Counted from the first letter of the stretch, positions 56,079-64,000 are shown. The stretch: DNA of 64,000 nucleotides from Flavobacterium sp. JAD_PAG50586_2 (GCA_023213215.1 CP096136.1:1-64000); one strand, 5' to 3'. Notes: generated by a model from the letters alone, not told the origin. Numbers and translations: made by a program.

Positions 56079-57500
56079 TCAAATCTCAAAGTTGTCATCC
56101 TTAAAACCAATAAGGTATAATTTGTCTTTTGCACGAGTAACTGCAGTGTAAAGCCATCGGATGTAATCCAAATCGACACCATTAGGAAGATAAGGCTGTT
56201 CCACAAAAACAGTATTCCATTGTCCGCCCTGCGATTTGTGGCAGGTGATGGCATACGAAAATTTAACCTGGAGTGCATTGAAATATTCGTTGCTTTTTAC
56301 TTTCTGGAATTTGCGGTATTGTGCTTCACCTTCATAGTCTTTCATCACTTCCTGATACAAATGATTGCTTTGCTCAAAAGTCAGTGATGGCGATTCGCTG
56401 GTGATGGTGTCCAATAAAAGTATGGTTTCAAAAGGTTTCTGGTCGGGATAATCCACCATCCTGATTTTGACTTGGGCAAATTTGAAGTCGTATAGTTCCT
56501 TGAACCCGAAGATTTCCAAAACCTCTATGATATCACCATTGGCAATAAATCCGGCTTCATCTGTTTCTTTTAACCAAAAGTAATTGTTCTTCACCACCAT
56601 TAAATAATCACCGACTGACAAATCACTTTCCTTATCCAATATTCGGGTACGAATCTGCTGATTGTATTGATTCGCCCTTTTATTGGAACGCACAATAAAA
56701 CAGGTGTCTTCGATGCTATAATTGCTGTAAGCACTTTGTATCGCGTCCTGAATATCGAAGCCATCCGTTAGACGGACAATATCTTTGTATCCTTTTAAAC
56801 TGAATTTGAAATCATCAAGAAAACTGGTTTTCATCAATTCCCGCAATTCGGTAGCATTGTATAAAATTCCGGAATGTTCTTCCTGACGCATTACTTCATC
56901 GAGCTCTATCGAAAAAATTTCCTTGTTGTAATTACGTGCCAGTTTTTCGGTGTCCAAAGCCGGACTAACATCCAACTGCACCGGAGGTAACTGAGCGGTA
57001 TCGCCAAGCAATATCATTTTGCAGTTCTGCCCATTATAAACGTATGAGATTAAATCGTCAAGCAAAGAACCGTTTTCATACATTTTGGCTTCGGTATTGA
57101 CATCCGAAATCATAGAAGATTCATCAACAATAAAAATGGTATTCTTAAATTTATTGGTCTGCATCGTAAACGAAACTCCGCCTGATTTTCCTTTCTTTGG
57201 AAAATATATTTTCTTATGTATGGTAAAAGCCGGTTTGTTGGAGTAATTCGCAATGACTTTTGCCGCTCTTCCTGTTGGTGCCAGCAAAACATATTTTTTA
57301 TTGATTGCACCGAGGTTATTGACGATGGTAGAAATCACAGTTGTTTTTCCGGTTCCGGCATAGCCTTTCAGCACAAAAATTTCGTCCGAATTGGAATTGG
57401 TCAGGAAATCGGCAATCTTTTGGAAAAAAATATCCTGTTTTACAGTCGGCTGAAACGGAAACTGTTTTTGTAACACACTGTAAAACTGGGTGGAAGTCAT
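56079..57500 (-). CDS. RecD-like ATP-dependent DNA helicase
   Basis: A 473-residue superfamily-1 helicase. Motif I (Walker A) is LKGYAGTGKTTVISTIVNNL, motif II IFIVDESSMIS, motif III MILLGDTAQLPPV, motif V QVKFSYAITCHKSQGGQWN and motif VI YTAVTRAKDKLYLIGFKDD. It has no fused nuclease domain. Single-gene helicases of this kind occur in Bacteroidetes and probably act in DNA repair or replication restart. Confidence 0.9.
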   Translation of the reverse strand: MTSTQFYSVLQKQFPFQPTVKQDIFFQKIADFLTNSNSDEIFVLKGYAGTGKTTVISTIVNNLGAINKKYVLLAPTGRAAKVIANYSNKPAFTIHKKIYFPKKGKSGGVSFTMQTNKFKNTIFIVDESSMISDVNTEAKMYENGSLLDDLISYVYNGQNCKMILLGDTAQLPPVQLDVSPALDTEKLARNYNKEIFSIELDEVMRQEEHSGILYNATELRELMKTSFLDDFKFSLKGYKDIVRLTDGFDIQDAIQSAYSNYSIEDTCFIVRSNKRANQYNQQIRTRILDKESDLSVGDYLMVVKNNYFWLKETDEAGFIANGDIIEVLEIFGFKELYDFKFAQVKIRMVDYPDQKPFETILLLDTITSESPSLTFEQSNHLYQEVMKDYEGEAQYRKFQKVKSNEYFNALQVKFSYAITCHKSQGGQWNTVFVEQPYLPNGVDLDYIRWLYTAVTRAKDKLYLIGFKDDNFEI

Positions 57501-57596
57501 AATCTATTGGTGGTAATTTTAGAGCTTCAAATATATGGATTTAGAATATAGAAAATAGCCAAATTAAAATACACTTATGCTTGAATTTACAAAAGA

Positions 57597-57615
57597 TACT
57601 GAAACAAGTTCAGTA
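57597..57615. repeat. CTGAA-loop-TTCAG palindromic element (intergenic copy)
   Basis: TACTGAA-ACAAG-TTCAGTA, a perfect 7-bp palindrome with a 5-nt loop, flanked by longer TTACAAA/TTTGTAA outer arms. It belongs to the family also found inside rnpB. Confidence 0.65.
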
Positions 57616-57623
57616 TAAATTTG
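57616..57623 (+). promoter_or_regulatory. -7 promoter element of the DUF3822 operon
   Basis: TAAATTTG fits TAnnTTTG, starts right after the palindromic element and is 33 bp before the ATG. Confidence 0.6.
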
Positions 57624-57656
57624 TAAGTTTGCCAACCGCGCTAATTCTAATGTAAT

Positions 57657-58469
57657 ATGTGGCAGAACACAAGTGTTATTGATAAAATGTACCAAAAACT
57701 GGCTATTCAGGTTTCGCTGAACGGCTTGTCATTTGCTACGTTCGACACGTTGATGAATAAACCACAAATGCTGAAGAAAATTGATTTGGGCAAGTTCAGT
57801 GTCACAACGAAAATCGAGGATTTGTTTGCAGAAGCTTTTTCTAATAATCCCGAATTGAAAGCCGGTTACGATGAAATCATCATCATCCACAACAATAATC
57901 TTTCGACTTTTGTTCCTACTGCTTTATTCGACGAGGAATATTTAGGCAGTTACCTGCAATTCAATACAAAGGTATTTGAAACCGATTTCTTTGCGTTTGA
58001 CGAATTGGGGAATTATGAAATGAATAACGTTTACATTCCGTATGTAAATATGAATAATTATTTCATCGATCAGTTTGGTACATTTGATTACAAACACGCC
58101 AATACCATTTTAGTAAATAAGCTTTTGGATTTCTCCAAAAATAATGAAGAGCGCAAAATGTTTGTTCATGTGAGCGACACGCATTTCGAAATTGTTGTCA
58201 TCCAAAACCAGAAATTACAGCTTTACAATACGTTTGAGTATAAAACTCCCGAAGATTTCATCTACTATATAGTATTCACAGCCGAACAATTACAACTGAA
58301 TCCCGAAAACTTCAAATTAGAGCTTTTGGGTAAAATTGCTGAAGGCGATGCACTTTATGACATTGCCTATAAATATGTACGCAACACCAGTTTGTTTGAC
58401 GTAAGCTTTATGTTTGGTGCGTTAACCGAATCTGAAAAGCGCGAACACTTTATCCTATTGCACTCATGA
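57657..58469 (+). CDS. DUF3822 family protein
   Basis: A 270-residue protein with an actin/acetate-kinase-like reading (SNNPELKAGYDEIIIIHNNN, FETDFFAFDELGNYEMNNVY, KMFVHVSDTHFEIVVIQNQK). The family is standard in Bacteroidetes, always next to rsmD; here its stop overlaps rsmD by 4 bp. Function is unknown; the fold suggests a degenerate ATPase and the neighbour suggests rRNA modification or ribosome biology. Confidence 0.88.
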   Translation: MWQNTSVIDKMYQKLAIQVSLNGLSFATFDTLMNKPQMLKKIDLGKFSVTTKIEDLFAEAFSNNPELKAGYDEIIIIHNNNLSTFVPTALFDEEYLGSYLQFNTKVFETDFFAFDELGNYEMNNVYIPYVNMNNYFIDQFGTFDYKHANTILVNKLLDFSKNNEERKMFVHVSDTHFEIVVIQNQKLQLYNTFEYKTPEDFIYYIVFTAEQLQLNPENFKLELLGKIAEGDALYDIAYKYVRNTSLFDVSFMFGALTESEKREHFILLHS

Positions 58470-59029
58470 GAATCATCTCTGGCAAATACAAAGGCCGAAG
58501 GATTGCACCGCCAAAAAACCTTCCTGTCCGTCCTACGACTGATATGAGTAAAGAGGCATTGTTCAATGTTTTGAATAATCATTTTAATTTTTCGGAACTA
58601 AAGGTGTTGGAGCTTTTTGCCGGAACCGGAAGCATCAGTTATGAGTTTGGTTCAAGAGGCGCTTCTCCTATTTTGTGTGTAGATGGCGATATGGGCTGCG
58701 TTAACTTCATCAAGAAAACCGCAAAGGAATTTGAGTTCGATATTACTGCCATAAAAAGCGATGTTTTTAAATTCCTGGAAAAACACAGCGGCAACTACGA
58801 CATCATTTTTGCTGATCCGCCCTACGGAATGGCACAAAAGGAATTCGAGAAAATCATTGAGCTTATTTTTGAAAAAGAATTGCTCGACGAAGAAGGAATG
58901 CTGGTTGTAGAGCATTCCAAATACACCAAGCTGGAGCAAATGCCAAACTATTCTTTCCAGAAAAATTATGGTGGTTCGGTGTTTACTTTCTTTGAATTTG
59001 AATCGGAAGATAATTCTGAAGAAGATTAA
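58466..59029 (+). CDS. rsmD: 16S rRNA (guanine(966)-N(2))-methyltransferase
   Basis: A 187-residue SAM-dependent methyltransferase. MRIISGKYKGRRIAPPKN and PVRPTTDMSKEALFNVL start the protein, VLELFAGTGSISYEFGSRG binds SAM and DIIFADPPYGMAQKEFE is the DPPY catalytic motif. It methylates G966 of 16S rRNA. ATGA overlap with the DUF3822 gene indicates coupling. Confidence 0.95.
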   Translation: MRIISGKYKGRRIAPPKNLPVRPTTDMSKEALFNVLNNHFNFSELKVLELFAGTGSISYEFGSRGASPILCVDGDMGCVNFIKKTAKEFEFDITAIKSDVFKFLEKHSGNYDIIFADPPYGMAQKEFEKIIELIFEKELLDEEGMLVVEHSKYTKLEQMPNYSFQKNYGGSVFTFFEFESEDNSEED

Positions 59030-59030
59030 A

Positions 59031-59067
59031 AACTTTGTCACTCTGTAACTTTGTTACTTTGCAACTT
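59031..59067 (+). repeat. octamer-periodic intergenic repeat (copy 4)
   Basis: AACTTTGT, CACTCTGT, AACTTTGT, TACTTTGC and AACTT follow each other with an 8-bp period, between the rsmD stop codon and the 3' end of rnpB. Confidence 0.6.
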
Positions 59068-59101
59068 AAAAAAAGCAGACCTATAAGCCGGATTCTGTTC
59101 T

Positions 59102-59120
59102 TTCTGAACTTGTTTCAGAA
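59102..59120. repeat. palindromic element inside rnpB (3' part)
   Basis: TTCTGAA-CTTGT-TTCAGAA, a perfect 7-bp stem with a 5-nt loop. The loop and stem type match the elements at 59370-59430 and 57597-57615. Confidence 0.75.
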
Positions 59121-59369
59121 TCTGAAACAAATTAGAAATACCTTATCATTTATCTAGACCAACAATTACTCATTGGTTCGAGCTTCCTACCCTTCGGCAA
59201 CGGACGAGTAATCCTTAAATGCCGATATACTTGGAATTTCACCGCATAGAGTTTACCTGGTTTCACTACAGCCTTACCTGTACATACTTTCTGTTGCACT
59301 TGTCCTCGCCTTTCAACGGACGGGCGTTACCCGCTATGCTACTCTGTGGTGTCCGGACTTTCCTCTTCA

Positions 59370-59430
59370 TTCCGAACTTGATTCGGAACCTTTTGACTTG
59401 AAATCAAAAGATGCTGAAACGAGTTCAGCA
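59370..59430. repeat. three tandem palindromic elements inside rnpB (5' part)
   Basis: TTCCGAA-CTTGA-TTCGGAA (59370-59388), TTTTGA/TCAAAA hairpin (59391-59409) and TGCTGAA-ACGAG-TTCAGCA (59412-59430) stand side by side in the variable region between the 5' strand of P1 and the GAGGAAAGTCC core. Confidence 0.75.
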
Positions 59431-59579
59431 CAAAGCGATAAGGCGGTCTGCGGTTGCAAACTTACAACAAATTACCTTGAAGGCTATAATTTTATAACAT
59501 TACATATGAATTCTGTAACCTAAACCGACTACTAAAGATTAATTTTATCCTTATAAATAACCATAAAATCATAGTAATC

Positions 59580-59981
59580 ATGGACCCACATATGTATCAT
59601 TACGCAACCGTTTCTAAAGCCTTGGAAGAATTAAAGGAAAAAGGATTTACCGTAGACTTTAATAATCAGGAAGGAAGGATAATAAACAGTCCGGATGATT
59701 TCACAATCGTACACGTTTACCGTTATGAAGGTGAAAGTGATCCCGGAGATGAAGCAATGGTTTTTGGCATACAATCGAGTACAGGCGAAAAAGGTGTCTT
59801 TGTAGCTGGTGCTTCAGCGTGGACCGACAATAGTGCTGCGATGGTACTCAACCAATTAAGCATTAAAAATAAAAAAGATCCCAATGAGCATCCCGAAATG
59901 AATGCGGACTGTGATGAATGTAATACCACAGATGAAGTACAAAAGCCAAAAGAGCAGATTAAGTTAATAGACCATCTATAA
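59580..59981 (+). CDS. small conserved protein, paralogue of the 61375 gene
   Basis: A 133-residue protein. The core ([63 protein letters not shown]) is shared with the 99-residue protein at 61375. It has an extra C-terminal tail with two close cysteines ([12 protein letters not shown]). Databases often label this Bacteroidetes family 'phosphoribosylpyrophosphate synthetase', which I doubt because no PRPP motif is visible. It overlaps nothing and precedes topoisomerase IB by 1 bp. Confidence 0.8.
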   Translation: MDPHMYHYATVSKALEELKEKGFTVDFNNQEGRIINSPDDFTIVHVYRYEGESDPGDEAMVFGIQSSTGEKGVFVAGASAWTDNSAAMVLNQLSIKNKKDPNEHPEMNADCDECNTTDEVQKPKEQIKLIDHL

Positions 59982-59982
59982 T

Positions 59983-61053
59983 ATGGATAGGTTAAAACTA
60001 AAACTCGAAAAAATAGGCCGAAATCCACTAACAACTGCCAAGGCTGTTGGACTACGCTATTCCATTAATGTCAATATTGGTTTTTATCGTATCCGGAAAG
60101 GGGAAGGTTTTGACTTTGTTGATGAAAATAAGAAGAAAGTCCGTGACAAAAATATTTTGGAACGCATTAAAAAACTTGTAATCCCACCAGCTTGGGAAAA
60201 CGTATGGGTTTCTCCATATGAAAACGGACATCTCCAGGCAACCGGAATTGACGCCAAAGGCCGCAAGCAATACCGCTATCATGCGCAGTGGAATAAAATC
60301 CGTAATCAATCCAAATTTTACAAGCTAAGAAGTTTTGCGAAAGCACTTCCTGCAATACGCAAGCAGGTTGATATTGATTTGGCCAAACACGGACTTCCTT
60401 ATGAAAAAGTAGTTGCATTGGTAGTAAAACTTATCGAGCTAACCAATATCCGTATCGGAAATGACGCCTATAAAAAACTTTATGGTTCCTTTGGGTTAAC
60501 TACTTTGCAGGATGATCACGTACAATTTAAAAGCAATAAAATCTATTTTGATTTTGTGGGTAAAAAAGGCATCACACACAAAATGAGTTTGGAAAGTGTA
60601 CAATTGGCAAAACTTGTTAAACGATGTAAGGATATTCCGGGGCAGGATTTGTTTCAATATTATGACAGTGATGGGAATCATCGTTGTGTTGGTTCCTCCG
60701 ACATTAATAGTTACCTAAAGAACATCACAGGCGAAGACTTTACCGCAAAAGACTTTCGATGCTGGGCAGGAAGCGTTAACGCACTTGGAGCTTTCCGGAA
60801 ATTATCACAGCCCGAATCCGAAAAAGAATTCAAACACAAAGTGGTGGAAGTTTTGGACGAAGTGGCATCTAAATTGGGAAATACACGAACAGTATGCAAA
60901 AAGTATTATGTACATCCCACTGTGATTGCAGCCTTTGAGAAAGGTTCGATTTGGAATTATAAACCCAATACCCGAAAATCCGAATTGAATGACGAAGAAT
61001 ATGCTTTAGTCATTCTATTGGAAAATGAAACCATTGCTGAAGTTTTGGGATAA
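59983..61053 (+). CDS. DNA topoisomerase IB
   Basis: A 356-residue poxvirus-type topoisomerase IB. Sequence blocks are KGRKQYRYHAQWNKIRNQSK (catalytic Arg/Lys loop), LIELTNIRIGNDAYKKLYGS, SSDINSYLKNITGEDFTAKD, FRCWAGSVNALGAFR and TVCKKYYVHPTVIAAFEKGS with the nucleophilic Tyr. It relaxes supercoils through a 3'-phosphotyrosine. It is common in aquatic Bacteroidetes. A 22-bp repeat array follows the gene. Confidence 0.93.
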   Translation: MDRLKLKLEKIGRNPLTTAKAVGLRYSINVNIGFYRIRKGEGFDFVDENKKKVRDKNILERIKKLVIPPAWENVWVSPYENGHLQATGIDAKGRKQYRYHAQWNKIRNQSKFYKLRSFAKALPAIRKQVDIDLAKHGLPYEKVVALVVKLIELTNIRIGNDAYKKLYGSFGLTTLQDDHVQFKSNKIYFDFVGKKGITHKMSLESVQLAKLVKRCKDIPGQDLFQYYDSDGNHRCVGSSDINSYLKNITGEDFTAKDFRCWAGSVNALGAFRKLSQPESEKEFKHKVVEVLDEVASKLGNTRTVCKKYYVHPTVIAAFEKGSIWNYKPNTRKSELNDEEYALVILLENETIAEVLG

Positions 61054-61090
61054 CGTTGGTTAATTATTAGTGATTTGCAGGAAGAATATC

Positions 61091-61297
61091 AGCTAAATTA
61101 TGTATAAACCCAAAGTAAGTTATGCATAAACATCAACTATGTTACGCATAAACCCAAACTAAGTTACGTATAAACGTCAACTATGTTACGCATAAACCCA
61201 AACTAAGTTACGTATAAACATCAACTATGTTACGTATAAACCCAAAGTAAGTTATGCATAAACGTCAACTACGTTACGTAAAACCCCAAAGTATGTT
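61091..61297 (+). repeat. array of eight 22-bp units in a 44-bp higher-order repeat
   Basis: Units start at 61106, 61128, 61150, 61172, 61194, 61216, 61238 and 61260, exactly 22 bp apart, with partial units at both ends. Two types alternate: A, AAACCCAAAGTAAGTTATGC, and B, AAACATCAACTATGTTACGC, each ending AT. The TTACGCAT/TTATGCAT ends are palindromic. Located between topoisomerase IB and the second paralogue. Confidence 0.85.
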
Positions 61298-61374
61298 GAA
61301 GGTTATCATAAATATTGAAAATGGTTTTTCCATGAATATTTTGCCATCCCATAAAATTCCCTTATTTTTATGGA

Positions 61375-61674
61375 ATGGAAAACCGTTATCATTATGCCTC
61401 TGTTTTAAAAGCCCTCGAAGAACTGAAATCGATGGGCTTTACTGTTGATTACAACCTGCAGGAAGAAACCATTTATAACAATCCCGCCAATTATGAAATC
61501 GTTCATATCTATCGTTACGAAGGCGAATCCAACCCCGATGATGAAGCAATAGTTTATGGCATTAAATCGACTACGGGTGAAAAAGGTGTATTTGTTGCCG
61601 GCTTTTCTCCTAATTCTGAAAGTAAAGCGGCTTTGGTTTTACACGAATTGAGCATTAAGGGAAATAAACAATAG
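61375..61674 (+). CDS. small conserved protein, paralogue of the 59580 gene
   Basis: A 99-residue protein ([68 protein letters not shown]) sharing its full length with the protein at 59580 but lacking the Cys tail. The two flank topoisomerase IB and the 22-bp array, so a tandem duplication around that gene is likely. Function unknown. Confidence 0.8.
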   Translation: MENRYHYASVLKALEELKSMGFTVDYNLQEETIYNNPANYEIVHIYRYEGESNPDDEAIVYGIKSTTGEKGVFVAGFSPNSESKAALVLHELSIKGNKQ

Positions 61675-61742
61675 ATTCACAAATTGTGGAAAAGTTTTCC
61701 TCAAATCGCCCACTTCCCAAATAACCCAATCAACTATTATCC

Positions 61743-61750
61743 TATATTTG
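61743..61750 (+). promoter_or_regulatory. -7 promoter element of dnaX
   Basis: TATATTTG fits TAnnTTTG and lies 16 bp before the dnaX start codon. Confidence 0.6.
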
Positions 61751-61766
61751 TACTCCAATAAATTCT

Positions 61767-63514
61767 ATGGAACAATTTGTAGTATCAGCCCGTAAGTATC
61801 GTCCGCAAACGTTTAAAGATGTTGTCGGGCAGCAGGCTATTACCAATACTTTGCTTAACGCTATAGAAAACAATCACTTGGCTTCTGCCCTATTATTTAC
61901 AGGTCCGAGAGGTGTTGGAAAAACAACCTGTGCCCGAATTTTGGCACGCAAGATTAACCAACCCGGTTATGATGATCCGTTTGAGGATTTTGCTTTCAAT
62001 GTATTTGAATTGGATGCAGCTTCGAATAACTCCGTAGATGATATCCGTAGCCTGATTGACCAGGTTAGGATTCCGCCACAAACCGGACAATATAAAGTAT
62101 ATATTATTGACGAGGTCCACATGTTGTCTTCCGCCGCTTTCAATGCGTTCCTGAAAACTTTGGAAGAACCGCCAAAACACGCCATATTCATTTTGGCTAC
62201 GACCGAAAAGCACAAAATCATTCCGACCATATTATCGCGCTGCCAGATTTTTGATTTCAAAAGAATCACAGTTAAGGATGCCAAAGAACATTTGGCTGAA
62301 GTAGCGAAAAGCCAGGGCGTAGCATTTGAAGATGATGCGCTGCACATTATTGCCCAAAAAGCTGATGGTGCTATGCGTGATGCGTTATCAATATTTGACA
62401 GAGTTGTTTCATACTGTGGAAATAACTTAACACGCCAGGCAGTTACCGAAAACCTGAACGTATTAGATTATGAGACCTATATCAATGTAACCGATTTGAT
62501 TCTGGAGAATAAGATTCCGGAATTGCTGTTAGCTTACAATGAAATTCTGGCAAAAGGTTTTGACGGCCATCATTTTATTGCTGGTTTAGCATCACACTTT
62601 AGGGATTTATTGGTTGCTAAAAATCCATCTACTCTTCCCTTGTTGGAAATGGGTGAAGCCGCACAACAATTATACGGACAGCAGTCAAAAATCGCGACTC
62701 AGGATTTTCTTTTAAAAGGAATTGAAATTGCGAACGATTGTGATTTAAAATACAAGGTTTCCCAAAACCAACGGCTTTTAGTAGAACTTACTTTAATGCA
62801 GCTTGCCTCTATCACTTTCGATGGAGAAAAAAAGCTGACTTCATAATTCCACCCACGCATTATCGCAGGAATGATTTTTCTATCTCGGAAGTTAAGCAGC
62901 CAGTTGTAGAAGAAATTCAGAACGCAGAAAGCACAACGCAGAAGCCAGAAGAAATTCAGAAAACAGAAGTAGCTGTAGAAATACCTGAACAACCTGCAAC
63001 ACTCAATCCTCAACCTACAACCGTCAACCAACAACCAACAACCAACAACCAACCTAAAGTATCCGCTATGTCTTTGGCGAGCATCCGTGCCAAGAAAGAG
63101 ATGACAGAAACGCTTAAGAATACGGTAAAGGAAGTAGTACATTTAGCCAGCGAACCCTTTACTGAAACAGAGATGTTGGAACAATGGTTAAAGTATGCCC
63201 AACGTTTAGAAAATAAAGGCCAGCATATTGTGGCTTCGCTAATCACGATAAACCAACCGACACTTGAAGGAACTACCATAATTCACGAACTACCCAATGA
63301 AAGTTCCAAATTGGATTTCGAGAAAGACAAAGAGTTTTTGGGTTACCTGCGCGGAAAGCTGCACAACCACGATATAACTATTGAAGTTAGGGTAAATGAA
63401 GCTTTGGTAATGAAAAAAGCATACAGCAATCAGGACAAATACAACCGCTTGGTCGAATTAAATCCAAACTTAGAGTTGATGCGGAATTTGTTTGGGTTGG
63501 ATGTTAATGACTAA
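61767..63514 (+). CDS. dnaX: DNA polymerase III subunit gamma/tau (reading frame switches at an A7 run)
   Basis: The clamp-loader ATPase of the replisome. Frame 0 encodes 359 residues: YRPQTFKDVVGQQAITNTLL, FTGPRGVGKTTCARILARK (Walker A), YIIDEVHMLSSAAFNAFLKT (Walker B) and ATTEKHKIIPTILSRCQIFD. The zinc-binding cysteines of E. coli DnaX are absent; ARKINQPGYDDPFEDFAFN stands there. Frame 0 stops at TAA 62844-62846, but the -1 frame reads on as ADFIIPPTHYRRNDF, a Q/P/T-rich linker and a tau-like C-terminal domain (LEQWLKYAQRLENKGQHIV) to 63514. The switch is at 62827-62834, an in-phase A_AAA_AAG heptamer. It is either a missing A or a programmed frameshift. Confidence 0.92.
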
Positions 63515-64000
63515 ATACTTCCCTGGTACATCGCTTTTACGATTCCGTCGGCCAAACCGATTTTTGGCACAAACAATTGACGTGCCCCACTCCATTTCAT
63601 AGCATTTAGATATACTCTTGTTGCGGGTATAATTACGTCGGCACGGTCGGTGTTCAAAGCCAATTCGGCAATGCGTTGTTCATACGTTAAGGAATTCAGG
63701 TATTGATATTGTGAGTTTAGGTAAAGATAAGACAATGGTTTGTCCTGTAGTTTTCCCGAAAGCTTAAAGAGTTTATTAATATTTCCGCCCGAACCTATGA
63801 GGATTACTTCATCAAATTCTTCGGTGTTGGTCTTGATCCATTTTTCTATTTCTTCCCAAACGATATCACTTACCATATTATTCAGCATACGGACCGTTCC
63901 GATTTTGAAGGATTTAGAGGTGATCATTTTACCATTATCAAACAAAGAGAATTCGGTACTTCCGCCACCAACATCTACATATAAATAGGTTTTGTCGGTT
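63511..64000 (-). CDS. Ppx/GppA-family phosphatase (5' part outside the window)
   Basis: The C-terminal about 162 residues of an exopolyphosphatase/pppGpp phosphohydrolase. The phosphate-binding loop YVDVGGGSTEFSLF sits next to the window edge, followed by KIGTVRMLNNMVSDIVWEEI, EVILIGSGGNINKLFKLSGK and ADVIIPATRVYLNAMKWSGA. The family hydrolyses polyphosphate or pppGpp in the stringent response. The stop overlaps the convergent dnaX stop by 4 bp. Confidence 0.9.
   Translation of the reverse strand, partial: TDKTYLYVDVGGGSTEFSLFDNGKMITSKSFKIGTVRMLNNMVSDIVWEEIEKWIKTNTEEFDEVILIGSGGNINKLFKLSGKLQDKPLSYLYLNSQYQYLNSLTYEQRIAELALNTDRADVIIPATRVYLNAMKWSGARQLFVPKIGLADGIVKAMYQGSI

Larger units (their letters stand above)
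59075..59453 (-). ncRNA. rnpB: RNase P RNA (class A)
   Basis: The catalytic RNA of ribonuclease P, which matures tRNA 5' ends. P1 is formed by GCAGACC (minus strand, from 59451) and GGTCTGC (59081-59075). The invariant GAGGAAAGTCCGGAC lies at about 59349-59366, and the P4/3' conserved AACAGAATCCGGCTTATAG near 59082-59100. A T run ends it at 59068-59074. Peripheral helices carry several CTGAA-loop-TTCAG-like palindromic elements (59102-59120, 59370-59388, 59391-59409, 59412-59430). The 5' end is approximate. Confidence 0.9.

Noticed and set aside
55933..56151. Possible small plus-strand membrane protein (72 aa)
   Set aside because: It overlaps the helicase 3' end on the opposite strand and lacks a promoter; the signal-like N-terminus may be chance.
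61254..61448. Plus-strand ORF of 64 aa across the 22-bp array
   Set aside because: It runs through repeats into another frame of the 61375 gene and has no protein-like pattern.

Overview
This window reads as a chromosomal segment of a Flavobacterium-like member of the Bacteroidetes. It is AT-rich, promoters fit the Bacteroidetes -7 element TAnnTTTG, several exported proteins carry type IX secretion (T9SS) sorting domains, and the tmRNA encodes the tag GENNYALAA. The genes for PEP carboxylase, KdsB, RsmD, DnaX, AroB and a bacterial deoxyhypusine-synthase homologue are ordinary flavobacterial housekeeping content. There is no prophage, integrase or tRNA gene.

Layout. 1-7.4 kb: an apparent acetate-uptake and sensing block on the minus strand, with acs (cut by the window edge), a receiver-only response regulator, a sodium:solute-symporter/histidine-kinase fusion, two small membrane proteins, an MHS-type MFS transporter, a porin and an orphan InsA-like zinc-ribbon/HTH protein. 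7.6-12.2 kb: a giant multi-PAS histidine kinase with a receiver protein. 12.3-25.4 kb: an aromatic-acid catabolic cluster. It holds a flavin reductase, an SRPBCC protein, an FAD-monooxygenase/old-yellow-enzyme fusion, an aryl-CoA ligase, a thioesterase, a nitrilase, a gentisate-dioxygenase-like bicupin, an FAA hydrolase and a maleate isomerase. Together these outline a CoA-dependent salicylate or anthranilate route to gentisate (or 5-hydroxyanthranilate), then maleylpyruvate, maleate and fumarate, without a glutathione-dependent isomerase. A SatD/DUF3307 pair behind a triple palindromic operator and a T9SS protein split the cluster in two. 25.5-27.6 kb: two small proteins, tmRNA with a triplicated 3' end, a candidate structured RNA and a 22-bp repeat array. 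27.6-34.6 kb: a giant T9SS type-B adhesin. 34.7-41.7 kb: proline dehydrogenase, then a photolyase/cryptochrome operon. 41.8-46.1 kb: aroB, arginine decarboxylase and a deoxyhypusine/homospermidine synthase homologue. 46.3-59 kb: DinB, ppc, an Lrp regulator, an M14 peptidase, an acyltransferase, a methyltransferase plus ion channel, kdsB, a PNGase F-like secreted protein, a helicase, DUF3822 and rsmD. 59-64 kb: RNase P RNA, topoisomerase IB flanked by two paralogous small proteins, a second 22-bp array, dnaX and a partial Ppx/GppA.

Nine genes are broken by ten single-base deletions, nearly all in short homopolymers (acs, SRPBCC, monooxygenase, a membrane protein, adhesin, both photolyases, DHS twice, dnaX). 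Since these include core genes, the likeliest cause is homopolymer under-calling in the assembly. I annotate them as continuous genes with a stated break. The dnaX break is special because it falls on an in-phase A_AAA_AAG slippery heptamer.

The most unusual content is non-coding: dispersed palindromic elements that have entered an RNA gene (rnpB), a candidate RNA hairpin and a protein linker; an octamer-periodic intergenic repeat family; two independent 22-bp-period arrays; and the tandem copies of the tmRNA 3' end.
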